Of a stretch of DNA of 64,000 nt, positions 44,891 through 55,430 are shown piece after piece. The notes beneath the pieces were generated by a model. That model saw only the letters and a program-made list of their open reading frames with translations. It had not been told where the DNA came from and made no database searches. The translations under genes were made by a program, and so were the position numbers. Source of the DNA: Anniella stebbinsi (Eukaryota; Chordata; Lepidosauria; Squamata; Anniellidae); assembly GCA_029215795.1 (NCBI GenBank), contig JARDYH010000003.1:68828109-68892108 (forward strand). The letters are read 5' to 3'. How positions within the stretch are numbered: position 1 is the stretch's first letter; each line of letters opens with the position of its first letter.

Positions 44891-45270
44891 TCTTCATGTT
44901 GGTATCTGACCACTTCTAAAGTTTGTGTTAATGCATGATCGATCTCTACAAGAGTTATTATTTGCTTGAGAAATTCCACAGAATGCATCCTTACACAAAG
45001 TGTAAGGATCATAGTGATGTCCATGTAAAACAGATGTGGAAAATCCTGTGGAATTTTTGCAACTGCAAACCTTTATGAAACAACTTGGAAGTAAGTAGTT
45101 TCAGTGAGACAAACTGCTGAGTAACTATATTTAAGGCTGGGCTGTATATTATGTAAATATAACAAGTAAAATCTACAAATTTCTCCAAAGTAGTATTCTC
45201 AATTATGCTGCCCAGTCCTAAGTAGGATAAGTTGGTTTTAAGTCCCACTGTTTGGTAACTCTGCTTAGGG

Positions 45271-45325
45271 CAGTTACCTGGGGAGTATGTCCCATTGACT
45301 TCCTTCAAAGTAAACATTTATAGGT
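45271..45325. repeat. AAGTCCCATTGA-type short repeat, partial
   Basis: TTACCTGGGGAGTATGTCCC then ATTGACTTCCTTCAAAGTAA; a half copy of the dispersed repeat. Confidence 0.5.
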
Positions 45326-46034
45326 TCAAGTTACAGATAATTACATTTTCTTTATGGTCTTCCTTTTATTTTCTCCTTTGTTTACTTCAATAGGTCTATA
45401 TAATTCCCCCTTTAGAATCAGGAAACAGAGGCACAAGACTCTGTCCGTTAGACTTCAAGTTCTACTGTTTTCAGTGGACTACTCAGGCAAATGGAAAATT
45501 CTCTCTGTTAACAACAGACAGCAAATGTATACAGTATAACGGTCTTTGGATAAGAGCCAAACTAGCATGATAGCAGCAATTCCATGAATTTAAACAGCAC
45601 AGCTCCAAATACTTAGATCAACTGTGAACAACCTGCAGCCCTAAGCCTAATTCCATTTGGTCCTTGGCCTGCATTCAAATGCCCTCTGCAAGCAATTAGT
45701 TCAAACCTCTGGCAAGAGCTATCTGACCCTTCCCCAACAGGGTGCAAGGCAGGTGAGCATCCAAGATGTGCACAGAAAGAGAGTGAAGTCTCAGGATGCT
45801 ATTAGAAAGGTTAATTATACAAAAGCACAATGCGTTTCAGCCTGTTGTTTTTTAGGCCTTCTTTGGGGGTTTGTTATAATGTCTGCAGAAATTATTAACA
45901 ACAAATTATCTTGCAATGGCGACTAGACTGCCTTCTAGGCCAAGAAGGAGAGTGACAGAGAGCTTTTCTACACGAGGCTGTTAATTGGCTGCACCTACAT
46001 TTGGTTTCATCACAGAATTGAGATCACACACAAA

Positions 46035-46571
46035 GGCTGCATTCTGACAACACATTAGTCAATGGTGGGTTGAGTAGCCAACTCACAGTTGGTTATTTTG
46101 TGGGTACTCCCCACACAACATATCCCTACACAACTGTGGGTGGTTGGGGCTGGCATTGAGTGGACTAATAGTCAACCCAGCATTTGACTGACACCCTCTC
46201 CGCTCCTCTCCCCACCCTCCCTCAGTCCTCCCAGTTCTATCCCAGCAGCCTCTGCAAGTTGCACCAGTTGTAGCAGAGTGGCAGCCGCCGCTTTGGTCAC
46301 TCTTGCCGCCTGCATCTATGGGCTTGTTTTTAACCCACTCACCACACACCATTAACACACTCACCCCTCCACACAACACTTTAAACAACTGGCTTCGAGC
46401 TAAACAACTTGCAAGCCAGTTGTTTCTCTCAGTTGCTTATTTGGGCGGAATAGCATACCATCAGTAGTTTGTGAGCAGCGTGTTAGCCTCCACACAACAC
46501 AATAAGCAGCACAACTGACGATTGTTTCCCCCCATCCCCTCAGTTGCTTAATGTGTTGTCCGAATGCAGCC
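46035..46571. mobile_element. GGCTGAATTCGGAC-ended MITE, copy 4 (long form)
   Basis: 537 bp, from GGCTGCATTCTGACAACAC to TGTTGTCCGAATGCAGCC, with AAA on both sides (46032-46034, 46572-46574). Its ends and subterminal motifs match the short copies, but it carries about 300 bp of extra GC-rich interior (about 46185-46480), so it may be nearer to the parental transposon. No transposase frame. Confidence 0.8.
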
Positions 46572-46685
46572 AAAGAGTGTTTCTTTTCCTGCTACATAAC
46601 CTCTAGATGGCACTGTGGTATAGGAGAATAACACAAATGCGCAAGTAAAAAAAATTACTTTGCTTTTATAATGAAATACCACTGT

Positions 46686-46930
46686 GGCTCAATTCGGACG
46701 ACACGATAGTCAATGGTAGGTTGACTAACCCTAACCCTAACCCTAGGGGGCACTCCCCACACAACATGGTAATACATAATCAACTGTGGTGTGGATGAGG
46801 ATCAGCGCTCATATCCCTACACAACTATGTAGGGATATGACTATGGCAGCATTCGGATGACACAATAGTCAAAGCAACTGACGATTGTTTCCCTCACACC
46901 ACTTGTTTATTGTGTCGTCCGAATTGAGCC
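46686..46930. mobile_element. GGCTGAATTCGGAC-ended MITE, copy 5
   Basis: 245 bp, from GGCTCAATTCGGACGACAC to TGTCGTCCGAATTGAGCC, with TGT on both sides (46683-46685, 46931-46933). It contains a telomere-like tract and a short internal repeat of ATATCCCTACACAACTATG-type sequence. Confidence 0.85.
46726..46746. repeat. Short telomere-like tract (TAACCC)3
   Basis: Three exact TAACCC units followed by TAG, inside MITE copy 5. Copy 2 has the related CTAGGGTTAGGATTAG at the matching place, so this is likely local slippage of a MITE-internal sequence rather than a former chromosome end. Confidence 0.9.
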
Positions 46931-48539
46931 TGTGAGTAGGGTATGACAAACACACAATAAATGCCTCATGTAGAAAAGCCCAGAGAGATGGGAGAGGGTA
47001 TTTCCAAATGAGGCTTTATCACGCTATTGACCAGCCTTGTTCACAGACATTGGGGGCTAGCATGTCTAGATGTTGCTGTTTCTACTCATAACCTTTCCAA
47101 GTTTTTCCACCACTTTTTCCATCTTCTTCCTTTGTCTGTTCCCTTAACCCAGAAATTCTGTTAAGGAATAATTGACAAAACTACTACACAGTGCCTTCTG
47201 GTTGCTAGCACTAGGAGCCCTCCTTCCAGTGTCCAAAATAAAATACAAGGATGACCATAACCACGTTTGCACATGCCCCTCCTTGGGCATTTCATGTCCG
47301 TTATTGGAGACTAGTTGGTTGGTTTTTGCATGGCAAAGAATAGGCCAGGGACAAACAAGAGGAAATGGCTGAGCATCGCTCGGCCAACTGACTGTAGCTC
47401 CCAGGGAGCCTTGAGGATGGAAGACATTTATAGGCAAAACCTATTTCCAATTCCCTACATCAAAAGAAGGGGTAGATTGCCTAGTGCGTAACTAGAATCG
47501 CGTCAGGCTGTTAGTTCGTTACTGCCCCTGTTGAAAAGTGACACGTGAAACGGAATCTAATTGCTAGAAGCTGAAGATGGAAAAAGGGGGGGGGGAGTTG
47601 TCAGCTCTCATTAAGATTTATCATTACGAGACCGCAGTTTTGTAGTCCCGAAGTTTAACGACAGATGGTGTTGTAACTCCACCAATTTAGTCACTTCTTC
47701 GCCGTTGTAAGAGAGATTCCTCTTGATTTGATTTCAGTTTTAAAAGCCAGCATGTTCTTCTCTTCCCGAACTGTCTCTCTTAACAATTGAGGGGAGGGCG
47801 GGAAAAGACTGTGTATGTGGGGGGAGGGGGGTAATCCCATTTAGAAGAACAGCCTGTTTATTGTTTTCTTCATTCCCTTTACAAACAACCATAATGGAAA
47901 ATGGCAATCTGATCTACACCCAGTGCTGAGAGGCGCAAGGAAAAGAAATACATTAAATTAATTAAAAGAGGACGTTTGAAAGTGGGTTGTTTGAAAGGAG
48001 GAATATAATACAACTCGGGTGGACTGAAATCTCAAGCCCTAAACAAGAACAAAGAAAAGGAAGGGGGGAACACTTCGTATTTTGAAAGAAAGTGGAAGGG
48101 CTATTAGTTCTTAATAAACATATTTGCACAATCATAATAACAAAAAACTTTTTTAAAAACAGGAAAATATTTATCTTGAAATGCCTTTTTGAAAATAATT
48201 CGCCTCGCAAAAGGCAAACTCTGCGCGCTCACACCGTTTTTAACAGGTGAACTTGGAAGTAAGTTCCCACTGATTTGCAGAAAACTTACTCCCGTGGAAA
48301 TGCGCTGGGGATCGACAAACTAATCCAGTTTCAGAGGCAGCGAGACCACATGCACCCCGGCCCCTTGTCCCGCCAGGTGTGTATCGCTGTTGAATACGAG
48401 GCGATATCAGCGGGAATTGGAGAGATCTGAAACCTCTCCTTTCAAACAAAGACAGTCAGTCTCAAATCCTGAATTAAACTAAGGCAAGAGAGATCTGGGA
48501 TATACTTTGAAATAAGGGGGACGGTTTAGTTTCTGCTCA

Positions 48540-48930
48540 TCTCTCCTCCGGGTTTTCTTGCTCGGGATACGGAGTTCTGTGCCAGAAAAGCAAGCCCAGA
48601 GCAAGTCAAACGAACTTGGCCGATGTCGGGGCTGCAGACGGGGCAGTTCCCGTGCTTTTGTCTGGTCCTTGGCTTAATTCATTTACAATGCTGTGACGAA
48701 AGGAAACGGAGTGACCCCGAGACCGGGTTTCTGGATACGCCCGTGGGGAGATCGAGACCTCTTGGGCGAAATCAACGCGCCCCCGGACTTCTCTTGCCTC
48801 GGCCAGGGTGCTTAGGGAAAGGAGAGAACGAGCGACAGCACTACCTGCGCCCAAAGGCTGCAGGCTGCAAGTTGCGAGAGAGCTGGCTGCTTTCCCGCAC
48901 TGGGAATTATTTCGTTTGAAGGTTCACGGG
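48540..48930. promoter_or_regulatory. Minor CpG island
   Basis: Dense CpG (for example GATGTCGGGGCTGCAGACGG, CCCCGAGACCGGG, AATCAACGCGCCCCCGG). It may be an alternative upstream promoter or enhancer of FOXP2; FOXP2 is known to use several start sites in mammals. The 98-codon frame at 48623-48919 is unlike any protein I know. Confidence 0.4.
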
Positions 48931-49305
48931 AGTTGTCTGGAGGCACTTAAGAACTGCCCAGAACAGGAATATTCGTTCTCCGTTCATCTCACCAACAGAT
49001 TCCTCTTGATGTCTGGAGGCCACACTTTGGTAGAGAAACTTTTTTTATTTCCTCAACTTTGAGGAAACTCTTCGCGGGGCTGACGCCCTGATCCTAAACA
49101 AATCTGTTTGGCAGCAGAAAGCCACGATGGTTACCAGTAATCCCAATCATCTGTGTTTAGAGCCACAGCGTAAAGCCTCCCTCCGTAGCACGTTTCCTCG
49201 GAAGTAAGCCCCACTGAAATCGCTTTCGAATGAAATGCATTTAGAAACGAGGGCAGCGTAAGACCGAGCAGAGCTCCTGTCCTAATGAAACCAAGGAGGA
49301 ACACC

Positions 49306-49392
49306 CTGCGATCCTATAGACGCTCACACGTATCAGTCCCATTGAAATCAATGGGATTTACTTCCAAGTAAACGTGATTAGAATTGTGGTGA
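49306..49392. repeat. Dispersed short self-complementary repeat (AAGTCCCATTGA type)
   Basis: TGCGATCCTATAGACGCTCA, then CAGTCCCATTGAAATCAATG, GGATTTACTTCCAAGTAA and GATTAGAATTG. A well-preserved self-complementary core. Confidence 0.75.
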
Positions 49393-51217
49393 TAATCGGC
49401 CATCGGGGTTTATGACCAATTCGGACAATTAAAGGAGGCGGAGGTAAGACAAAAAGAGTTGCGAGAAGCAAATGAAGATGTTTTACGACCACCCATCAAC
49501 AAGCACTCTCTGCCTGTGGCAGTCAATAGCCTTGAGTGTGCATGCCCTTGGGCTGAACTTTCACCTCCCGAACCCGGTGAAACTCTATTGGCTGAGAGTT
49601 AGGAATCTGAGCAGAAGAGCCCTCGGCTCCCATCAAAACCTGGCGTCCACACCTCTTGCCTCCCCCTCATCCCCCCTTTCCTCTCAGACGTGGGGAAGGG
49701 GAGGGGGAAAGGGGGGACTGATCTGCTGCCCATACGTCTCTAAATATACCCCCGAAAAGTATGAGAGATAAATGTGCGGTTATACTAACTGTCGGGAAAT
49801 GGCTGCTTTCCAACCATCACACACAAGCTTTGCACCTTTTTGCACTTCTCAGACAGGGGAACGATTGCAACTCACAACCATGAACGTTTATAAAAGTGTG
49901 TTTCCCGACCCTTTTCTTCTTCGCCGCTTTTTGGGGGGAAATAAAAATCCAAGAAAATTTGCTTTCTCCTTTTCACTGATGAAATAAGGGAATGGTGTGT
50001 GGGCATCGTCTAAAAGGTTTGGCATCTTTTCTCATAGCCCCGCTTTCCAACTGTGTGCAACCTGTATCTGTATAACCATAAACTTTCCAATTTGTTTCAA
50101 AGATCAAGCAGCCATCAGCAATCGTGTTGCATTCAGAACTTCAGTTAACTGAAAATAACTTTCTGAATTAGCTAAAAAACAATCCTCAACAACAAACTAA
50201 ACCCCAGGGGACGTTCATCACGTGTTGATGTACAACTTCTCACTTTGTGAATCACGCTCTCGTGTAAAACATCTTTGTTGTAAAAGAGTTCAAAAATATG
50301 ATTGCAAAAAGTACATTAAGATTAGAAACCTGGGATAAGGACATATTTTTTCCTACTTAAAGTTAGTCTGGAAATTTTCTTATGGCCGAGTAAGTCGAAA
50401 TACTTGAATTCATATGGAATGAGGTTCCATATGTTCCCGTGGGACTACATCGGTTTAACAAATCTGCTGTGTATGTGTATTTAAAATGAAGACGCTACGG
50501 TTTAAAAGTCGTGTTGACCGGGCTGTACTTCCTTCATTTTGGGCGAGGGGCTGCAGCTATTTCAGCTGGAAACACGATCTGCATTTGCAGGAGGGGGGAT
50601 GTGGCGTTTGCCTGAACGTTTTTATGACTCTGAAAGGCGTGTGTGTGTGTGAGAGAGAATGACAAGAAGAAATCCTTGCGCGGTTAGAGTTTTTTGCGGG
50701 ACTTAGGACAGAAGTTAAAATCCTCTTTTCACTTTCAAAGTTACTCGTGTTGCCTCTTGATGAAAGAGCCTCATGCCCACGACACAATAAAAAGTACTTT
50801 AAGGTGCCACAAGATTGTTTAGGCTCTCGTCTTGGCAAACGCAGAAAATGGATGAGCATTCCTTTACGTCTCAAATAGTTTTGTTGCAGTTTTACTTATT
50901 TACTCATTCTAATATGTGCTCAGTGGGCCTCTCAGCAGGCAGACTGGAGCCCGCTAACTGTGGCAGAAAGCAAGAAGGTTGGCTACTGACTAAGCGACGT
51001 TGGACTTCATTTAAACGCCATTTCACCTTGACAGTTCGAGTGGAAGGGAAAAGAGAGCCGCTAGTGGGTGTAGAGTGAAGTGGTTCGACCTTTAATTTAT
51101 GCCAGGTTGCTCAGCGTTGAAACATGCGGAGCAACAATAAACCTGAACGAGCTTCTGAACATGTGCAGTGTGCCTCCTTGATCAGGGCGAAACATCCCTT
51201 TCTCGTCTGGAATTAAA

Positions 51218-51410
51218 GCCTCAGCTCTACGCACACTTTCCTGGGAATAAACCCTATTGAATACTATGGGGTTTAATTCTGAGTAAAGATACATAGGATT
51301 GCATTTTAAAATTGCAGTTCTATATACACATGGCTGAGAATAAGCCCCCCCCCCTCACCGAATACACGGGTCCAACTTCCGAGAAAAAAATGCATAAGAT
51401 TGCACTGTGA
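51218..51410. repeat. Two adjacent AAGTCCCATTGA-type short repeats
   Basis: 51218-51309 (CACACTTTCCTGGGAATAAA, CCCTATTGAATACTATGGGG, ACATAGGATTGCA) and the more diverged 51309-51410 (ATTGCAGTTCTATATACACA, GCATAAGATTGCACTG). Confidence 0.65.
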
Positions 51411-52399
51411 GAAGTTAGAGGTGTAGCTTTTAGGCAGGTTGCAGCCCCACTTATACGCGTCTCTTAACGCTTTCCAGCCTTGAGAAGGAGAACGCAGCAG
51501 GCAACCTGCTTGCACGCTTTTCTTTGCTCGGGAGCTTGGGTGGATGTTTGGGTTAGCACGTCTGAGGCCACCCGCTGCCTTTCGCCTTCCGGTCTGTGGG
51601 GTGTGTTTGAGGTCAGAATTGGGCTCCTGAGTTTTATTGGAACACTAAAGCAGCATGTGAGGGCGAGAGAAACACGCGCGCTTTGGCCAAACTCAGAAAA
51701 GCACGGCTCAAGTCTGAGATTTCCACCCCTCCTCCCGTGCCAACGCTTCAAAGCATTCTTTCCGAAAGGCCCCTGTAGCCCCCCCTTCAGAGAAGCCCCC
51801 CTCGCTTAGGCCCCCTCCCCGTTGCTTCCGAGCACTACCAGGCTAAAAGCTGCTGGCGCAACTGGGCCCTGCCAATTTAACATAAGGCTTTGTTTTCCCC
51901 TCTCCGTTTGCTAAACTGGTTGTGGTGAAGAAGGAGGGGGAGGAGAGCAAACAACTTCTCCGATGGTTTGTTTACATAGCAGGTGGACCTGACGTCAAGG
52001 AGGACGCTTCACTGCGAATCCCAATAATATCCTGCTCCGCGAGCAGGGCTCCTTACCCGAGAGGCTGGGAAGCGGCGAAAACGAGAGCGCCAGCGACGGG
52101 AGGGAGGGGGGGGGGACATTGCTAGACTGATCCCACTGCACTTTTGGTGTGGGGGAAGCAAACGAAGCTAACAATTCCTCCCTGCTGCCTTCCTCGCCAC
52201 AGAGCTTTGTTAATACAACTTTGCAATCCCTAGGAGACGCTCCTTTTCTCCCAAAAAAGAGGGCTGGAGTGTGTGTGTGTGTGGGGGGGGGGCGCTGCTT
52301 GTGTGGAAGCGCATTTTCAAAAAAGATTTTTTTAAAAAATCTTCCACAAACACGCACATACAAGAGACGCAGCTGCACACTCCATCCAGAGAGGGCCAG

Positions 52400-52844
52400 A
52401 CCCACACCCAGGGGGAGGGAGAACGCGAGAAGCAGCGCGAGCCTCTGAGAGAACGCGAGACCCCGCGCAGCTGCTTCTGCCTCAGCTTTTGCCGTCCGCT
52501 GTTTGGTTGGTTTCTTGCTTTGGTTGCTGGCTGCCCAGGCCCGGAGTCACCGAGCCAGCCAGCGCCGCCTGCGGAAGAATATCTACCCCACTCAGAGACG
52601 CTGCTCTGGCCGCTTCTCCCTCGCTTGTTCTTCCATTCGAATAATCCCCCCCCACTCCCATCCGGCAGCTCTTCTGGCGCGTCCCGGCGGCGGCGGCAAC
52701 GGCGACTCCTCCTGCAAAACACTTTTCTCCCTCGGTGTGTTTGTATTTGCGTGTGCGTGCGCGCGGCGAACGAGTTCAGTTCCTGCTTCTCGCTCTCCCC
52801 GCGGTGTCATCTCCCCGGGACTCTCTCCTCAGTGTGCGCTCGTG
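52400..52844 (+). other. FOXP2: Presumed non-coding first exon of FOXP2
   Basis: CpG-rich sequence ending ...GCTCGTG just before a consensus GTAAGT donor. No FOXP2 protein sequence is present; in vertebrates the FOXP2 start codon lies in a far downstream exon. The left boundary is a guess because transcription start cannot be read from sequence. Long open frames across the island are due to GC content. Confidence 0.5.
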
Positions 52845-52850
52845 GTAAGT
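52845..52850 (+). other. FOXP2: Strong splice donor (GTAAGT)
   Basis: G|GTAAGT is a perfect consensus donor at the 3' edge of the CpG-densest block, as expected for a first exon ending inside a CpG island. Confidence 0.6.
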
Positions 52851-54797
52851 TTTTACTATCCTCCTCCCTTCGCACCCTACTCCACCCCACCCTCGTCCTG
52901 AAGTCCGGGGTTTGACTAGTTACTTTCATCCTCTCGGTCCCGGTTCCCCTCCCCCTCTCGTTTTCTCTTCAGCTGCTTCTTGCTGCTGCCAGAAAGTTTA
53001 CCTCCAAGCCGCCCGGAACGTGTGTGTGTGTGTGTGGGGGGGGGGAGTTTGCCAATGTGACATGTGTCAAGGTTTGTGCTTGGCAGGTGCTAAACGCGTC
53101 TCCCCGCTCCCCCTCCCTCTCCTTTCTTTCTTTTTTAAAACAAACAATAACGTTGGACTGCTTGGTACTTAATTTTGCATGCGCCTTTGTTTTGCAGGAA
53201 GGCTTTTGTAAATGAAATGAAGTAGCCTTTAAAAGTGTGCCTCGAACGTCCGGCCAGTTTGTATTTTCCTTTAGCGTGTAACAGGGAACACCTCCCTCCC
53301 CCCGAGCCTTGTCGCACCTCGAAGACGTAGCAGATTAATTGTGGAGTGAGATCGAGAATTAAAGAGCCTACTTAATGCATCTGACGCTAACTCATTGTGG
53401 TGCCACAAGGCTTGTGTGCCTGTGGGTGTACGCGCGCTTGTGTTTCAGATACACGCGCGCATACAAATGTGTAAAGGCTTGCAAAGTTTCGAAATCTGCC
53501 TGCGTGGGCTGTTACCAGTCGGTTAGGGCAGTCAAAGGTGCATTTGTAATTATCGACTGTTTCCTTTTAAACCTACCTAACTTTCCTGTGCTGCTCCGGC
53601 GGGTGTGTTGTCTCTCTGCCCACCCCTCTTGTGTTACTTTCTGCGAAGGGAAAGCATAGATAATCAAGTAGGAGAAAGCACGTTCGTCCTTTGGAGAGCA
53701 AGGAGACATACACCCTCCATGTCAGACTCCTTTTCAGAAGGAGTGGGGGGCAAGGGCCTAGCTGTGACACTTCGCCAGATTCAGGGAGCTCTAGCACTGT
53801 TCACTTACTTTTCTTCCTTCCATCAATTGCACGTGTACTTCGAAGAGCAGGGTCTTTCTCCATCTACCCTCTCTGGCCAGGACGAGTTACTGCATGTCTT
53901 GGTTTTTAAATTTCTTTTATTTATTTATTTATTTTTGGCTGCCGTCTGCTGGGTCCCCCAACACCTTTTCCTAGTGCCTTTTGATTGCTCTTGCCGGAGA
54001 GTGTTAACCTTGAACAATAACAATAGAGAACGCTGGCCTAAAACAATTGATTAATAAATAATAGTGGTAGACTTATATGGAACTCCCGAGGCATGCTTCC
54101 TAGCTTGTTGTACGAGGAAACCTACACCTGAAACTCACTCTTGAAATTCAAGACATAGGCAGTTGTGAAAGTTTAATTTTAAGAGCTTTTGAGATCGAGT
54201 AGGTAAATGGCTCTAAGGCATGTTGGGTTTTGTTTATGGATTTGTGAGTGTGAGGGTAGGGAAATAAATAAATAAAACAAAAATTCTAGCTGCTCTCTGC
54301 TCAAGTTTCTGAGTGATTACCCAAACACAAAAAGTTGTTGGTGTGTGGATGAATAAAAATACAGGACAGATCTCCCAATGAAACTAAGCTCCTTGATGCA
54401 GATTCTGTCTAACCAACTTTTCACTAAAATATTTACTCAGGTATGTGATAAGCAGACTTAAATACTGAATACCTACTCCCCCCCTCTAAAGCAAGTTGTT
54501 GGCTATTTTCATTGTCAGCCTGAATTTTCAGTATTTGGGTACTTGTTCTACAGGAAACGATAGTGGGTGTGTTACTGTAGTATTACACATGGGAACAATG
54601 ACAGGGAAGGAAGGTAAATCAGCTTTAAGGAAAAGTTCCTAGAATTACTATCATTGACTTACAGTGCATCCATTCTGCAGGAGAGAGTACCACAGGACCT
54701 TTTTTGAAGTATTAAATGAAATATGCAATGGAGAATAAAGAGATATTTAAATCCTAGTCATTTTGATCCTACTTATAAATTGGCAAAAAGATAGTCT

Positions 54798-54892
54798 AAC
54801 AGTGCAATCTGATGTATATTTACTCTGAAATAAGACCCACTGTGTCCAGAGGGGCTTACTCCTGGGTAAGTGTGAATAGGATTCCAGCCCAA
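54798..54892. repeat. Dispersed short self-complementary repeat (AAGTCCCATTGA type)
   Basis: CAGTGCAATCTGATGTATAT, TTACTCTGAAATAAGACCCA, GGGGCTTACTCCTGGGTAAG, TGTGAATAGGATTCCAGCCC: a nearly full-length copy. Confidence 0.75.
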
Positions 54893-55340
54893 TAATTTTA
54901 TCTTGAGCTTTCTCCAAACCCATTTACACAGAAGTAAGTATTAACTATTTCTACATGAGGAAGTTTAGGATCAGGGTGCAAAAGTTATTCATGCCGGTTT
55001 TTATGTTCCTTTACTCTTCTAGAGCCAGATCCAATACTCTCTGAAGGAAATGAATGAAATTTCTTCACTTATTTCAGTTGGCTGGATCAAGCTGTTTAGT
55101 TTAGGTGAAATGGGGTAGGGTGATAGAGCACACTATTAATTTGTGATAAATTGTTAAGATATTGGCTGTGAAGTACTTTGCTGCTACTTCTTTTGTGTAT
55201 CAGATAAAGGTGACCTGTCAAGAAAGTATTGTGTCTAACACTACAATGAGTTATAATCAAAAGTTTTGATTATAAATGTGAGTAACCTCCATTTATAAAG
55301 GAAAGATTCTATAAAGTTAGATTTTAAGTTACTGTATTTA

Positions 55341-55430
55341 CAGTACAATCCTAAATATGTCAACATGTAAGTCCCATTGAGTTTAATTGGGATTACTCCC
55401 AGGTAAATTGGTATAGGATTGCAGCCTTAA
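55341..55430. repeat. Dispersed short self-complementary repeat (AAGTCCCATTGA type)
   Basis: CAGTACAATCCTAAATATGT, GTAAGTCCCATTGAGTTTAA, TTGGGATTACTCCCAGGTAA, GGTATAGGATTGCAGCC: one of the best-preserved copies, and useful for defining the family. Confidence 0.8.

Larger units (their letters stand above)
45963..46980. mobile_element. CTTTTCTACAC-ended transposon with two nested MITEs
   Basis: The ends CTTTTCTACACGAGGC and GCCTCATGTAGAAAAGC are inverted repeats. CAGAGAG lies directly outside on both sides (45956-45962, 46981-46987), a 7-8 bp target duplication. Without the two inserted MITEs (46035-46571, 46686-46930) the host element is only about 235 bp. It includes CATAACCTCTAGATGGCACT, found inverted in related sequence near 21230. 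Relative at 23218-23579. Confidence 0.8.
47440..52000 (+). promoter_or_regulatory. Repeat-poor, CpG-richer region upstream of the presumed FOXP2 promoter
   Basis: Compared with 15-47 kb this stretch has almost no transposons. It holds only short AAGTCCCATTGA-type repeats at 48244-48310, about 49186-49260, 49306-49392, 51218-51309 and 51309-51410, and has frequent CpG. Low repeat density beside a developmental regulator suggests constraint. No individual regulatory element can be named from sequence alone. Confidence 0.4.
52000..53110 (+). promoter_or_regulatory. FOXP2: CpG island, presumed FOXP2 promoter
   Basis: The strongest CpG-rich block in the window, densest at about 52420-52840 (GCGCGAGCCTCTGAGAGAAC, CCCGGCGGCGGCGGCAACGG). 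It has the build of a housekeeping or developmental CpG promoter without a clear TATA box. A 21-bp AT palindrome lies just upstream (52323-52343, AAGATTTTTT then TAAAAAATCTT). Assignment to FOXP2 follows from recalled head-to-head synteny with PPP1R3A and from the plus-strand splice donor at 52845, not from a protein match. Confidence 0.6.

Noticed and set aside
46726..46746. Relic of a chromosome end or fusion
   Set aside because: Only three units, inside a MITE whose sibling has a related but unexpanded sequence; local slippage is simpler.
52271..52915. 214-codon open frame across the CpG island
   Set aside because: It crosses the GTAAGT donor, has no resemblance to FOXP2 or any protein, and overlaps several other long frames on both strands, as expected from GC-rich DNA with few stops.
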